A stretch of 22,191 bases of DNA, taken from a virus. Below, in pieces: positions 13,134 through 18,550 of this stretch. Under the pieces are notes generated by a model that was not told the DNA's origin, did not search any database, and worked only from the letters and a program-made list of their open reading frames with translations. The translations under genes and the position numbers were made by a program. Positions within the stretch are counted from its first letter, which is position 1. Every line of letters starts with the position of its first letter. Where the stretch lies: IMG/VR virus record IMGVR_UViG_3300031275_000003, positions 1 through 22,191 of that record. The stretch is one strand, 5' to 3'.

Positions 13134-13334
13134 TCACCTCCTTTCCTTAATTAACTTTCCATTACTTGTAATCCCCACTTCCTCTCCGACGGTGAACGAA
13201 GTACCTATATCTTCTTCCGTCCCCTCCATCATCAAGTCTGTGATTTTGTCAAGAACTCCGTTAATCTCACCGCTAATATGGGTTTCTCCGCCCTCCTCCC
13301 AATAGATTGTAACGCTAAGCCTTTTGACTTCCAT
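13134..13334 (-). CDS. Small acidic beta-rich protein (66 aa)
   Basis: ATG 13334 follows AAAGGAGGAGTG and overlaps the upstream stop by one base (TGATG). The sequence is MEVKRLSVTIYWEEGGETHI, then alternating acidic and hydrophobic residues (DIGTSFTVGEEVGITSNGK). It is probably a small beta fold. No known family. Confidence 0.65.
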   Translation of the reverse strand: MEVKRLSVTIYWEEGGETHISGEINGVLDKITDLMMEGTEEDIGTSFTVGEEVGITSNGKLIKERR

Positions 13335-13549
13335 CACTCCTCCTTTCCGCTTTCCGGGTCATTTCCCCCGCCTCCATCAGACATACAACTAATGCACATA
13401 TTTCCCTCTTTTTCCACTGGAGTCTTTCCGCATTTGCGACAACGAGGATGATCTTTGCGGTATTTATCACTAATGGCTTTGGCGATTTTTTCAAAAACCC
13501 CATTTTCTTCATATTCATCAAACATTTTTTTGATTTCTAAATACGACAT
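13334..13549 (-). CDS. Zinc-ribbon small protein (71 aa)
   Basis: The start at 13549 has AAAGGAGGATAGCG upstream; the in-frame extension to 13609 has no SD. After a charged helix (LEIKKMFDEYEENGVFEKIA), four cysteines form a C4 ribbon: C37, C40, C52, C55 (RCRKCGKTP and MCISC). The tail is Gly-rich. Proteins of this sort usually bind nucleic acid or a protein partner; the target is unknown. Confidence 0.7.
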   Translation of the reverse strand: MSYLEIKKMFDEYEENGVFEKIAKAISDKYRKDHPRCRKCGKTPVEKEGNMCISCMSDGGGGNDPESGKEE

Positions 13550-13551
13550 CG

Positions 13552-13842
13552 CTATCCTCCTTTCAGTATAAACCAAAACACTGCCAATAGACCAAACATG
13601 ACAAAGCAAGCACTGAAAAAGTCAAGACCCAAGTCTATCATATCCCATTTAAAATCAAAGTCCCAATCAGTCCAGATCATTGTTTTCCTTTTTAGTTCCC
13701 AGAGGCTTGAGCGGACAAAGGATCGCACAGAACCTAAATCACCGATATGTTCGAGAACAAGCTCAAGCCTCCGGGTATTTTCAAAGTCGAGCCGCTCGCC
13801 GAATCTCACGGCTATGGTAAAAACTATAAATTGGCCTTCCAT
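13552..13842 (-). CDS. Small protein with C-terminal membrane helix (96 aa)
   Basis: The ATG at 13842 has GAAAGGAAAAGC upstream. The first half is soluble (FIVFTIAVRFGERLDF, then TRRLELVLEHIGDLG). The end has a hydrophobic helix (FFSACFVMFGLLAVFWFIL, about residues 75-93). An internal ATG before IWTDWDFDFKWD also has an SD (AAAAAGGAAAACA), so the membrane part may be made alone as a second product of about 42 residues. No family recognised. Confidence 0.55.
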   Translation of the reverse strand: MEGQFIVFTIAVRFGERLDFENTRRLELVLEHIGDLGSVRSFVRSSLWELKRKTMIWTDWDFDFKWDMIDLGLDFFSACFVMFGLLAVFWFILKGG

Positions 13843-13886
13843 GCTTTTCCTTTCGGATTCTATCATTGCGAAGGATCAGCCAGCCT

Positions 13887-14050
13887 CCGCGGGTCTGTTA
13901 TCCGCCAGACCCGGGCGGTTCGACCAAAACTTAATTCTCCTCAAAAAAAGGGAAGGAGAGAGGCTTCGACATTGACCGTAAGGGAATATATAGGTAGAAG
14001 AAAGGTTTATGACGGTATTAGATAGATTTGGATCATGTCTCAGCCTCTCC
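13887..14050 (-). ncRNA. Structured spacer with nested stems
   Basis: The gap 13867-14057 has several inverted repeats. GGGTCTG/CAGACCC (13891-13897 with 13906-13912) is seven perfect pairs, flanked by CCGC/GCGG. GAGAGGCT/AGCCTCTC (13958-13965 with 14042-14049) closes a region that contains ACCGT/ACGGT. It lacks the CCGGCA motif of the other elements. A 61-codon frame (13876-14061) overlaps it and its C-terminal codons are mostly hairpin sequence, so I do not call it a gene, though its start overlaps the upstream stop (ATGA). Confidence 0.4.
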
Positions 14051-14057
14051 GGGAAGA

Positions 14058-14360
14058 TCATTTTTTCGTCTTCGTCAAAAAAAACTTTGCTTGATAGAAT
14101 TTATCCCATGCTTTATAAACTTCGTTGAAAGTTTTCTTTACAGTTTTCATGGGCATTTGCGATGAAGTGTAGCCTATCAATTTGTGAAAGCATTCCCCTA
14201 AGTCTTTAGGGGATGTTATATCCGTCTTATGGTCGCTCTCAATTTCAAAGGTTATCGTTATAATTCCACCCTTAAAAGTTTTTTTTGCTTTCACCATTGC
14301 TTCAATATCCTTGCAATCTGTTCGATCTTTTTGGCTATGCAATTCAAAAGCCAGTCCCAC
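14058..14360 (-). CDS. Hypothetical protein (100 aa, or 79 aa from ATG 14297)
   Basis: Two starts are possible. GTG 14360 lies nine bases after AAGGA; ATG 14297 overlaps the stop of a possible 23-residue gene. The common part reads MVKAKKTFKGGIITITFEIE, then PKDLGECFHKLIGYTSSQMP, and a C-terminal helix with Tyr/Lys-rich KAWDKFYQAKFFLTKTKK. Basic and soluble, no known domain. The stop is followed by the structured spacer. Confidence 0.6.
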   Translation of the reverse strand: MGLAFELHSQKDRTDCKDIEAMVKAKKTFKGGIITITFEIESDHKTDITSPKDLGECFHKLIGYTSSQMPMKTVKKTFNEVYKAWDKFYQAKFFLTKTKK

Positions 14361-14362
14361 AT
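14291..14362 (-). CDS. Possible 23-residue amphipathic peptide
   Basis: ATG 14362 directly follows the stop of the 14363-14482 frame, has AAGGA upstream, and its TGA overlaps the ATG at 14297. The peptide MWDWLLNCIAKKIEQIARIL would form an amphipathic, mostly hydrophobic helix. Such peptides can act at membranes, but the frame is short enough to be chance, and the overlapping GTG frame may be the real gene instead. Confidence 0.3.
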   Translation of the reverse strand: MWDWLLNCIAKKIEQIARILKQW

Positions 14363-14482
14363 CTACTTGTCCTTCCGCTCTTTTTTGGGAAGCTCCGCCT
14401 CGGCTTCTATTTGCAGTTGTTTTATTCGAGATAAATCAATCAACCTCTGTGCGTCCCGGTCTTTGAGTTCTATCGTTTTCAT
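14363..14482 (-). CDS. Possible small charged protein (39 aa)
   Basis: This frame fills the space between the 14436-14696 gene, which it overlaps by 47 bases, and the following gene. The product is highly charged (MKTIELKDRDAQRLIDLSRI, ending PKKERKDK). The SD is weak (CCAAGAAAA). The compact arrangement favours a gene; the overlap and poor SD leave it uncertain. Confidence 0.4.
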   Translation of the reverse strand: MKTIELKDRDAQRLIDLSRIKQLQIEAEAELPKKERKDK

Positions 14483-14696
14483 TTTTCTTGGATTGGGTAA
14501 TCAGAACATTGTGCTCATTCGCTAAATGTTCCATAAATTCTTCTTCTATTCTCTTGATGCGAGTTTCAATTGTTTGAAGGCGATCTTCAATTTCACAGGC
14601 AAATCTAAAAAGGAAATTTTGAAGATACGGATATTTAGTTGAACCATTTTTCCTGTAATCACTTGCAAAACCCCTTAAATTTTCTTTATCAGCCAT
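14436..14696 (-). CDS. Coiled-coil small protein (86 aa)
   Basis: ATG 14696 follows AAGGAGAGCTAATC, and the frame is two bases from the stop of the upstream gene. After a polar N-terminus, FACEIEDRLQTIETRIKRIEEEF shows a heptad pattern, so a coiled-coil dimer is likely. The final residues are basic and polar (ENDRTQRPGR). The upstream gene also has a coiled coil with EIIARLEAIESERQ, similar to EIEDRLQTIETR, so the two could share ancestry or pair with each other. Confidence 0.65.
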   Translation of the reverse strand: MADKENLRGFASDYRKNGSTKYPYLQNFLFRFACEIEDRLQTIETRIKRIEEEFMEHLANEHNVLITQSKKNENDRTQRPGRTEVD

Positions 14697-14698
14697 GA

Positions 14699-15292
14699 TT
14701 AGCTCTCCTTTGGTTCTGGGAGTTCGGGGCGGAATTCAAAGGTGATTCGATTTAAAAGTATAAAGTCTGGATGGCAATTAGAACCTGCAAGCCCTACCTT
14801 ATGTTGCCATGATCCATGGGCACACATTTTCCCCTCTGTTTTTTCGCAATGGCTGAAAACCCCGATATGTTTTTCTTTGAAATCTTTATCCTTCCAGCTT
14901 ATCACGTCTCCCCGCTTCAATCCTCCCTCTGGCTTGCCATTCTTGTCATAGGGGACTTCATCGTCATAGGGGGCTTCATCTTTAACCGTAGGCTCGGTCA
15001 CGGTGAAAAGAGCGGGCTTGACCAGTTGCTCCAGTGCCTCGATGCGGGCCTTGAGTCCATTTCGTCCCGCAACCTCTTTTTGCAAATCCCGAATGTCCTT
15101 ACTATGCCCCATTAGCCAATCATAGCGATATTTTTCATCTTTATTTAGCTCCTGGCGCTCGGATTCAATTGCCTCAAGGCGGGCAATAATCTCTTTAACA
15201 AATTCCATAAAGAACGTCTCAGCCGTATTGTCCTGAATTTTGAAACATACATCATAAAACTTTTTCGCCTTTTCTTCTAAAGTATTTTCCAT
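14699..15292 (-). CDS. Coiled-coil protein with C-terminal beta domain (197 aa)
   Basis: The start has the SD GCGAGGTTTAG. Residues 1-95 are helical with heptads (EFVKEIIARLEAIESERQEL, DIRDLQKEVAGRNGL, RIEALEQLV). A Pro/Asp linker with a short repeat (APYDDEVPYDKNG) leads to a domain with GDVISWKDKDFKEKHIGVF, SHCEKTEGKMCAHGSW and ITFEFRPELPEP, rich in His and Cys, perhaps a small metal-bound or SH3-like fold. Function unknown. It follows the structured leader at 15319-15388. Confidence 0.65.
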   Translation of the reverse strand: MENTLEEKAKKFYDVCFKIQDNTAETFFMEFVKEIIARLEAIESERQELNKDEKYRYDWLMGHSKDIRDLQKEVAGRNGLKARIEALEQLVKPALFTVTEPTVKDEAPYDDEVPYDKNGKPEGGLKRGDVISWKDKDFKEKHIGVFSHCEKTEGKMCAHGSWQHKVGLAGSNCHPDFILLNRITFEFRPELPEPKES

Positions 15293-15318
15293 CTAAACCT
15301 CGCTTTCTAATTTACCCC

Positions 15319-15388
15319 GGCGGAGCGGGAAATTGCTTATAGCATTTGATAAATTCAAGTTCTATATACTTATTACTTCCGCTCCGCC
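15319..15388 (-). ncRNA. Long-stem structured leader before the 14699-15292 gene
   Basis: GGCGGAGCGG (15319-15328) and CCGCTCCGCC (15379-15388) form ten perfect GC-rich pairs around a 50-base AT-rich interior. Within it three small hairpins are possible: GCT/AGC, TTGA/TCAA and AAGT/ACTT. The gap 15293-15401 carries no gene. It has no U tract after the stem in either direction, so it is not a typical terminator. The low-GC interior and high-GC stem are in sharp contrast. Confidence 0.5.
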
Positions 15389-15401
15389 AAGGGCTTCTGG
15401 A

Positions 15402-15536
15402 TCAGAAGGAGTCATCATGATGGTCAAAGAGTGAAAGTCCTCCTTTCCAGATTTTTTGTCGAATGCACTCTTTCATAAAAGCAAACACAAGAGACAAAAC
15501 CCAGAAACTTACTATCATTTCCAATATCTTCAACAT
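15402..15536 (-). CDS. Small membrane protein (44 aa)
   Basis: The ATG at 15536 has a perfect SD (AAAGGAGGTTTGGCA); the in-frame extension to 15599 lacks one. One hydrophobic helix (ILEMIVSFWVLSLVFAF) is followed by a basic turn and an acidic tail with His/Asp (FDHHDDSF). N-out/C-in by the positive-inside rule. Too small to assign; could be a holin-like or superinfection-related membrane peptide. Confidence 0.6.
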   Translation of the reverse strand: MLKILEMIVSFWVLSLVFAFMKECIRQKIWKGGLSLFDHHDDSF

Positions 15537-15571
15537 TGCCAAACCTCCTTTCCGATCCAGTCCGGCACCAC

Positions 15572-15697
15572 CTACGAAATGATAAAAATGACAATCCACT
15601 TAATCAGATTAGCCAGCCAAGCGGTAGGCACCGGAATACCGATGGGAGCGAACAATCCCAAAATCGGAGTTCCCATCATAGCCAAGAATCCTAACAA
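15572..15697 (-). CDS. Small hydrophobic protein (41 aa), TTG start
   Basis: A TTG at 15697 follows GGGGGTGATGAAAG, a strong SD. The product is almost wholly hydrophobic: two helices, LGFLAMMGTPILGLFAPIGI and the C-terminal LANLIKWIVIFIIS, around a Pro-rich turn. A two-helix hairpin of this type resembles small holins in outline only. It lies 35 bases upstream of another small membrane gene. Confidence 0.55.
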   Translation of the reverse strand: MLGFLAMMGTPILGLFAPIGIPVPTAWLANLIKWIVIFIIS

Positions 15698-15718
15698 CTT
15701 TCATCACCCCCTTTCTTT

Positions 15719-15970
15719 TTATTTTGCCCCCGCAGGCTGATCTTTTCTATCCTCACCTAATCCCAATTCTTCAGCCTTCTTCACCATTGCCGCATAGATT
15801 GTCTCCCACTCTATTTTCTTCTTCTCACAAACTTTCCTTTGCCTCTCAAAGTCAGCAGCTAATTGCTTGAGCTTGTCATAGGCATTCTTGAACGCTACTT
15901 TAGCTATGCCATGATCAGTTATTAAACTCCTGAGCTTATGTAAATCTTCTGATCTTCTATCCCGTGCCAT
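15719..15970 (-). CDS. Coiled-coil small protein (83 aa)
   Basis: ATG 15970 follows GGAGAAAAGGCTAAT. Almost entirely charged helix (AYDKLKQLAADFERQRKVCE, KKKIEWETIYAAMVKKAEEL), predicted coiled coil, no membrane segment. The upstream gap holds a two-stem RNA element. Function unknown. Confidence 0.65.
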   Translation of the reverse strand: MARDRRSEDLHKLRSLITDHGIAKVAFKNAYDKLKQLAADFERQRKVCEKKKIEWETIYAAMVKKAEELGLGEDRKDQPAGAK

Positions 15971-15992
15971 ATTAGCCTTTTCTCCGTTTTAT

Positions 15993-16042
15993 TGCCCCCG
16001 GCAGACTCGACAAGGGAGGGACAGGCCGGTCTGCCAGGAGCA
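15993..16042 (-). ncRNA. Compact two-stem RNA element with CCGGCA
   Basis: The closing stem UGCUCC (16042-16037) pairs with GGGGCA (15998-15993), including one G-U on the minus strand. The inner stem GGCAGAC/GUCUGCC (16035-16029 with 16006-16000) has seven perfect pairs. CCGGCA (plus strand 15998-16003) is at the junction, as in the elements near 10.5-10.9 kb. The element precedes the SD of the 15719-15970 gene. Confidence 0.5.
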
Positions 16043-16074
16043 CCCTTTCCTTGTTTTAGAGGGAGGAAAAGGGT
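16042..16074. other. Stable hairpin after the 16082-16432 gene
   Basis: ACCCTTTCC (16042-16050) pairs with GGAAAAGGGT (16065-16074) with one bulged base. It sits a few bases past the stop of the 16082-16432 gene and next to the two-stem element. It has no clear U tract, so it may protect or space transcripts rather than end them. Confidence 0.4.
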
Positions 16075-16081
16075 AAACCAA

Positions 16082-16432
16082 TTATGGAATACTTTTCAAG
16101 ATTTGTTTTAACGCCCAATACTCTGGATTAAAAAACGCCCATATAGTTTCAGGGAAATGAAAGAAAATAATTGTCCAATAGATAGCTATAAATATTCCGA
16201 TGAAAGCTAATAGTAGATAAGCTATCTCATCCCAGTCAGACTCTTGGATTTTATGATGAACTTTAATACAAAATTTTACAAAAATCCATGTCACAATTCC
16301 TAAAACCATATATTGGATTATATCAGTTATACCACTTAGGGGAGCCTGTTTTAATAAAACACTCCAAAGATATTCACAGGTTACCCCTAACTTTTCAGCC
16401 ATCTTTTCTAAAACCGGGGCAATTTGTTCCAT
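16082..16432 (-). CDS. Phage membrane protein with 2-3 helices (116 aa)
   Basis: The ATG at 16432 has GGGAG seven bases upstream; a TTG two codons earlier is less likely. After an amphipathic N-terminus (MEQIAPVLEKMAEKLGVTCEYLW, split here by my reading at residue 20) come hydrophobic stretches: IQYMVLGIVTWIFVKFCI, then IAYLLLAFIGIFIAIYW and IIFFHFPETIWAFF. The opening with KLGVT-x-EYLW-x-VLLKQAP is a pattern I associate with conserved hypothetical membrane proteins of phages. A holin role is possible because no other candidate of this size is present, but there is no lysin nearby to support it. Confidence 0.65.
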   Translation of the reverse strand: MEQIAPVLEKMAEKLGVTCEYLWSVLLKQAPLSGITDIIQYMVLGIVTWIFVKFCIKVHHKIQESDWDEIAYLLLAFIGIFIAIYWTIIFFHFPETIWAFFNPEYWALKQILKSIP

Positions 16433-16434
16433 TT

Positions 16435-16911
16435 TCAATCTCCCTTCTGTTTAATTTCTTTTAAGTATTCATCAAATCCAGCTTTTGCCAATTTTTCACA
16501 AATAGACAAAACTTCTTTTTTATACTTCCTTTCCAAAATATTCCAACATAACCGATGAACAAAAATCTGACCTAAAACCGCCCATTCTTTAGTTGTAAAA
16601 GTTTCTATGGATTGTCGGTGAATGATCTCTTGAGCGAAATCATATAGATTAACGTAATCTTTCACTCCGGACAGATTAGCTCCGGACAGATAAGCTCCGG
16701 ATAGATAAGCTCTGAATAGATTAGCTTCGGATAGATAAGCTCTGAATAGATTAGCTTCGGATAGATAAGCTTCGGATAGATCAGCTCCGAACAGATCAGC
16801 TTCGGACAGATTAGCGGTTCTATTTTTCTCTAAACAATCTTTGATATTTTCATATTTCCCCCTGATGATAATTTCTCTACTCCAGCGATTTTTGATTTCA
16901 ATATTAGTCAT
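16435..16911 (-). CDS. Pentapeptide-repeat protein (158 aa)
   Basis: ATG 16911 follows GGGAGGAATTGAA and overlaps the upstream stop (ATGA). About ten tandem pentapeptides of the form A(N/D/Y)L(S/F)x, for example [15 protein letters not shown], occupy residues roughly 33-82 and would form a short right-handed beta helix. The conserved-looking C-terminal part contains [31 protein letters not shown] and [14 protein letters not shown]. Short pentapeptide proteins can mimic DNA or act as scaffolds, but ten repeats is too few for a full DNA mimic such as MfpA. Part of the repeat array is an exact recent duplication. Confidence 0.85.
   Translation of the reverse strand: MTNIEIKNRWSREIIIRGKYENIKDCLEKNRTANLSEADLFGADLSEAYLSEANLFRAYLSEANLFRAYLSGAYLSGANLSGVKDYVNLYDFAQEIIHRQSIETFTTKEWAVLGQIFVHRLCWNILERKYKKEVLSICEKLAKAGFDEYLKEIKQKGD
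16711..16770. repeat. Exact 30-bp tandem duplication in pentapeptide coding region
   Basis: Bases 16711-16740 and 16741-16770 are identical (starting TCTGAATAGATTAGC). Each unit codes for two pentapeptides ([10 protein letters not shown]). The lack of any difference between copies indicates recent expansion by slippage or unequal recombination. Confidence 0.9.
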
Positions 16912-17324
16912 TTCAATTCCTCCCTTAAACTCAAAGCCCGAACCACAGCCCAAGTCAAAAACCAAACCGGCTTCTCTTCATAAGTCCGATACCCAGAAGA
17001 GTCCACTGCGACCTTATAGCCCAACAATTCTTTTTCTCCATTGGGGAGCATCTCTTGGCATTTGAGGATCTGGACGGTCTGAAAGCTGGAGTCTCCAAAA
17101 GTGCTCACCGCCCAGAAAGAATAGCCGTTTATGAGAGTTTCGATTTCTTCGCCTCCCCCACCTTCCCTACCTCCACCCACCCCATCGCCTTTACAGATCG
17201 AAAACACCATACCTCCACCCACCCCATCGCCTTTACAGATCGAAAACACCATGAATATCCCAAGAAGAATCATAATGCCGATGGTGGCGTAAATGATGAA
17301 CTTTGATTTTGTGCTATCTTTCAT
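16908..17324 (-). CDS. Membrane-anchored protein with internal duplication (138 aa)
   Basis: ATG 17324 follows AAGGTATTTAAAT. The N-terminal membrane helix ([20 protein letters not shown], residues 9-28) is followed by a Cys/Gly segment CKGDGVGGG that occurs twice because of an exact 42-bp tandem repeat, so a second MVFSIC patch sits in the Gly-rich linker. The C-terminal 80 residues are soluble ([44 protein letters not shown]). The start MKDSTKSKF resembles MKDNTKFR of the 7657-7890 protein, so the two may share an N-terminal anchor. Function unknown. Confidence 0.7.
   Translation of the reverse strand: MKDSTKSKFIIYATIGIMILLGIFMVFSICKGDGVGGGMVFSICKGDGVGGGREGGGGEEIETLINGYSFWAVSTFGDSSFQTVQILKCQEMLPNGEKELLGYKVAVDSSGYRTYEEKPVWFLTWAVVRALSLREELK
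17169..17252. repeat. Exact 42-bp tandem duplication
   Basis: 17169-17210 and 17211-17252 are identical (each begins ACCTCCACCCACC and ends AACACCAT). The unit is 14 codons, so the frame of the membrane protein is kept. Either a recent duplication or an assembly effect. Confidence 0.92.
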
Positions 17325-17326
17325 AT

Positions 17327-17629
17327 TTAAATACCTTGCCTGTCCCCAAATAGGCTTTGTTTCTTTTTTTTCTCAAAAACCCCACTTTTTAGGGGGGTTG
17401 TAGACAAAATTTTGGATTTTAGAGACTGTGCCCTGATCTTTCTTGCCTTCGGTGATCTAAATTCCCAAAGTGGACAACCCCGAATATCACATTTTTCGAT
17501 CTCAGCCATAGAATATCCACAAGAATCAAAGCACTTCAACCGAATAGCTCTTTTCTGTGTAAGCTTTCCTGCCCGACGAAGCTCCTCTATGTATTCAGCA
17601 AAAGCCTCAAAACTTTTAATCTTTTTCAT
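17327..17629 (-). CDS. Cys-rich small phage protein, probable zinc binding (100 aa)
   Basis: Residues 24-58 read TQKRAIRLKCFDSCGYSMAE followed by IEKCDIRGCPLWEFR, with cysteines C33, C37, C47 and C52. I recognise this layout (basic helix, Cys cluster, then C-P-L-W-x-F-R) from short phage proteins of unknown role. The ATG at 17629 has no SD; the sequence upstream is the end of a structured element followed by UGCUGAAAACC. A TTG at 17641 is in frame but inside that element. The C-terminus is Lys/Ser-rich and probably disordered. Confidence 0.75.
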   Translation of the reverse strand: MKKIKSFEAFAEYIEELRRAGKLTQKRAIRLKCFDSCGYSMAEIEKCDIRGCPLWEFRSPKARKIRAQSLKSKILSTTPLKSGVFEKKKKQSLFGDRQGI

Positions 17630-17641
17630 GGTTTTCAGCAA

Positions 17642-17703
17642 GGAGGGAGGCTGATTCCCGGGTTAGCCTCTGAGAGCCTCTCCGAGAAAGGCATCCCCCC
17701 TCC
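17642..17703 (-). ncRNA. Structured multi-stem leader before the 17327-17629 gene
   Basis: GGAGGG/CCCTCC (17642-17647 with 17698-17703) closes a region with GAGGCT/AGCCTC (17647-17652 with 17665-17670) and GCCT/AGGC (17676-17679 with 17689-17692). On the minus transcript it is followed by UUGCUGAAAACC and then the ATG, much like UGCUGAAAAAUC after the element at 10862-10955. CCGGCA is absent. The gap 17630-17719 has no gene. Confidence 0.4.
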
Positions 17704-17719
17704 AAAAAATGCTCAAAAA

Positions 17720-17899
17720 TTAAGGTCTTGTTCCATCTGGTTCTCTTTTATTTTGACTCAATTCAGTTTTTTCGTTTTTGATCTTCCAAATATGCCCACA
17801 GTTTTGGCAAACTCTCTCTTTGGTAGTAATACGAATATAGGTATGAGCACTATCACATTTCGGACATTTAAGCAAATCTTTATTCTTTGTCTTCTCCAT
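17720..17899 (-). CDS. Zinc-ribbon protein, first gene of the minus operon (59 aa)
   Basis: ATG 17899 follows AGGAGGATTGATTT, about 23 bases after the predicted transcript start. C12, C15, C31 and C34 (LKCPKCDSAH and VCQNCGHIW) form a classical C4 zinc ribbon, followed by a charged disordered tail. Ribbons of this type are found in small transcription- or translation-linked proteins. As the first product of the early operon it may act on host or phage gene expression, but this is inference. Confidence 0.75.
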   Translation of the reverse strand: MEKTKNKDLLKCPKCDSAHTYIRITTKERVCQNCGHIWKIKNEKTELSQNKREPDGTRP

Positions 17900-17928
17900 A
17901 AATCAATCCTCCTGTTTTCTCTATCGAC

Positions 17929-17956
17929 AATATATATATAAACCTTAACTTGTCAA
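17929..17956 (-). promoter_or_regulatory. Strong sigma70-type promoter of the minus operon
   Basis: On the minus strand TTGACA (17956-17951) and TATATT (17934-17929) are separated by 16 bases, with an alternating TA run at the -10. Predicted start near 17922. The perfect -35 and five-of-six -10 mark it as the main early promoter for the leftward genes. Confidence 0.75.
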
Positions 17957-17986
17957 GTAAAAAATGCAAGATATGAAAAAATATCA

Positions 17987-18002
17987 TGTTTCACGTGAAA
18001 CA
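17987..18002. promoter_or_regulatory. parS: parS-like centromere site (ParB binding)
   Basis: TGTTTCACGTGAAACA is a perfect 16-bp palindrome (18 bp with the flanking A/T at 17986 and 18003). It is the same as the conserved chromosomal parS consensus bound by ParB/Spo0J in many bacteria. It lies between the two divergent promoters, 30 bp from the leftward -35 and 41 bp from the rightward -35. No parA or parB gene is present in the window, so the binding protein would come from the host or from the unseen part of the genome. ParB bound here could also influence both promoters. Confidence 0.8.
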
Positions 18003-18043
18003 TACATGTTTGGTTCATATATGAAAAAAGCCAAAAAATTCGC

Positions 18044-18072
18044 TTGACAGATTTGGGGGAAAGGGTTAGATT
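18044..18072 (+). promoter_or_regulatory. Sigma70-type promoter of the plus operon
   Basis: TTGACA (18044-18049) and TAGATT (18067-18072) are 17 bases apart. The spacer is G-rich (GGGGGAAAGGG). The predicted start near 18079 gives a leader of about 20 bases before ATG 18099. Confidence 0.65.
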
Positions 18073-18098
18073 GAAATAAAAATATAAAAAGAGCAAAA

Positions 18099-18359
18099 AT
18101 GAAAAGATTGCTAAAACATCGAATAGAAAAACGAACTTTGGACTTTAAGACTTGGAGCCTTATTGAATATCGGCTGACCTTATTTGAGTGGATAGAACTT
18201 TTACAGGGAATGATTAGAGCTTTCATAAAAGCCACGATTTCGGGTTCGGCAAATCCCATGCAATATGTAAGCCCTGAATTGGAACAACTTTTATGTGGCT
18301 ATGTTCCGACAAGACATAAAGTCTTAAAATTAAACATTGGTGAAGTGAAAAAAGATTGA
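18099..18359 (+). CDS. Hypothetical protein of the divergent operon (86 aa)
   Basis: The first plus-strand gene. It has only a weak SD (AAAGAGC). Basic N-terminus (KRLLKHRIEKRTLDFKTW), then a hydrophobic-amphipathic middle (LTLFEWIELLQGMIRAFIKA) and SPELEQLLCGYVPTRHKVLK. No known domain. It could be a regulator or a membrane-associated protein. The promoter, short leader and following SD-linked genes support it as a real gene. Confidence 0.6.
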   Translation: MKRLLKHRIEKRTLDFKTWSLIEYRLTLFEWIELLQGMIRAFIKATISGSANPMQYVSPELEQLLCGYVPTRHKVLKLNIGEVKKD

Positions 18360-18369
18360 GAGGAAACGT

Positions 18370-18549
18370 ATGAAGATATTTAAAAATAACTATTTCAGGT
18401 ATTTTTTTTGGTCAGCATTAATGATGGTTTGTTTTATTTTAGAGTTAGAATATTTCGCTGGATGGTGCACAATTTTTGCCATAGCAGGACTCCATAAAGG
18501 AAGAATATTGAGATCGGAACCCTATAACTCAAAAAAACAAGGAGGATGA
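18370..18549 (+). CDS. Small membrane protein (59 aa)
   Basis: ATG 18370 has GAGAGGAAACGT upstream. The sequence starts MKIFKNNYFRYFFW and has one or two membrane helices (SALMMVCFILELEYFAGW, CTIFAIAGLH) and a basic C-terminus (KGRILRSEPYNSKKQGG). Its stop lies in the SD of the lipoprotein gene. It could form a pair with the lipoprotein. Function unknown. Confidence 0.6.
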   Translation: MKIFKNNYFRYFFWSALMMVCFILELEYFAGWCTIFAIAGLHKGRILRSEPYNSKKQGG

Positions 18550-18550
18550 G

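Noticed and set aside
16711-17252. CRISPR array
   Set aside because: The repeats are adjacent in-frame duplications inside genes with no spacers.
17984-18259. Minus-strand frame over the divergent spacer
   Set aside because: It covers the parS-like palindrome and the plus promoter,opposes the 18099 gene, and has no SD.
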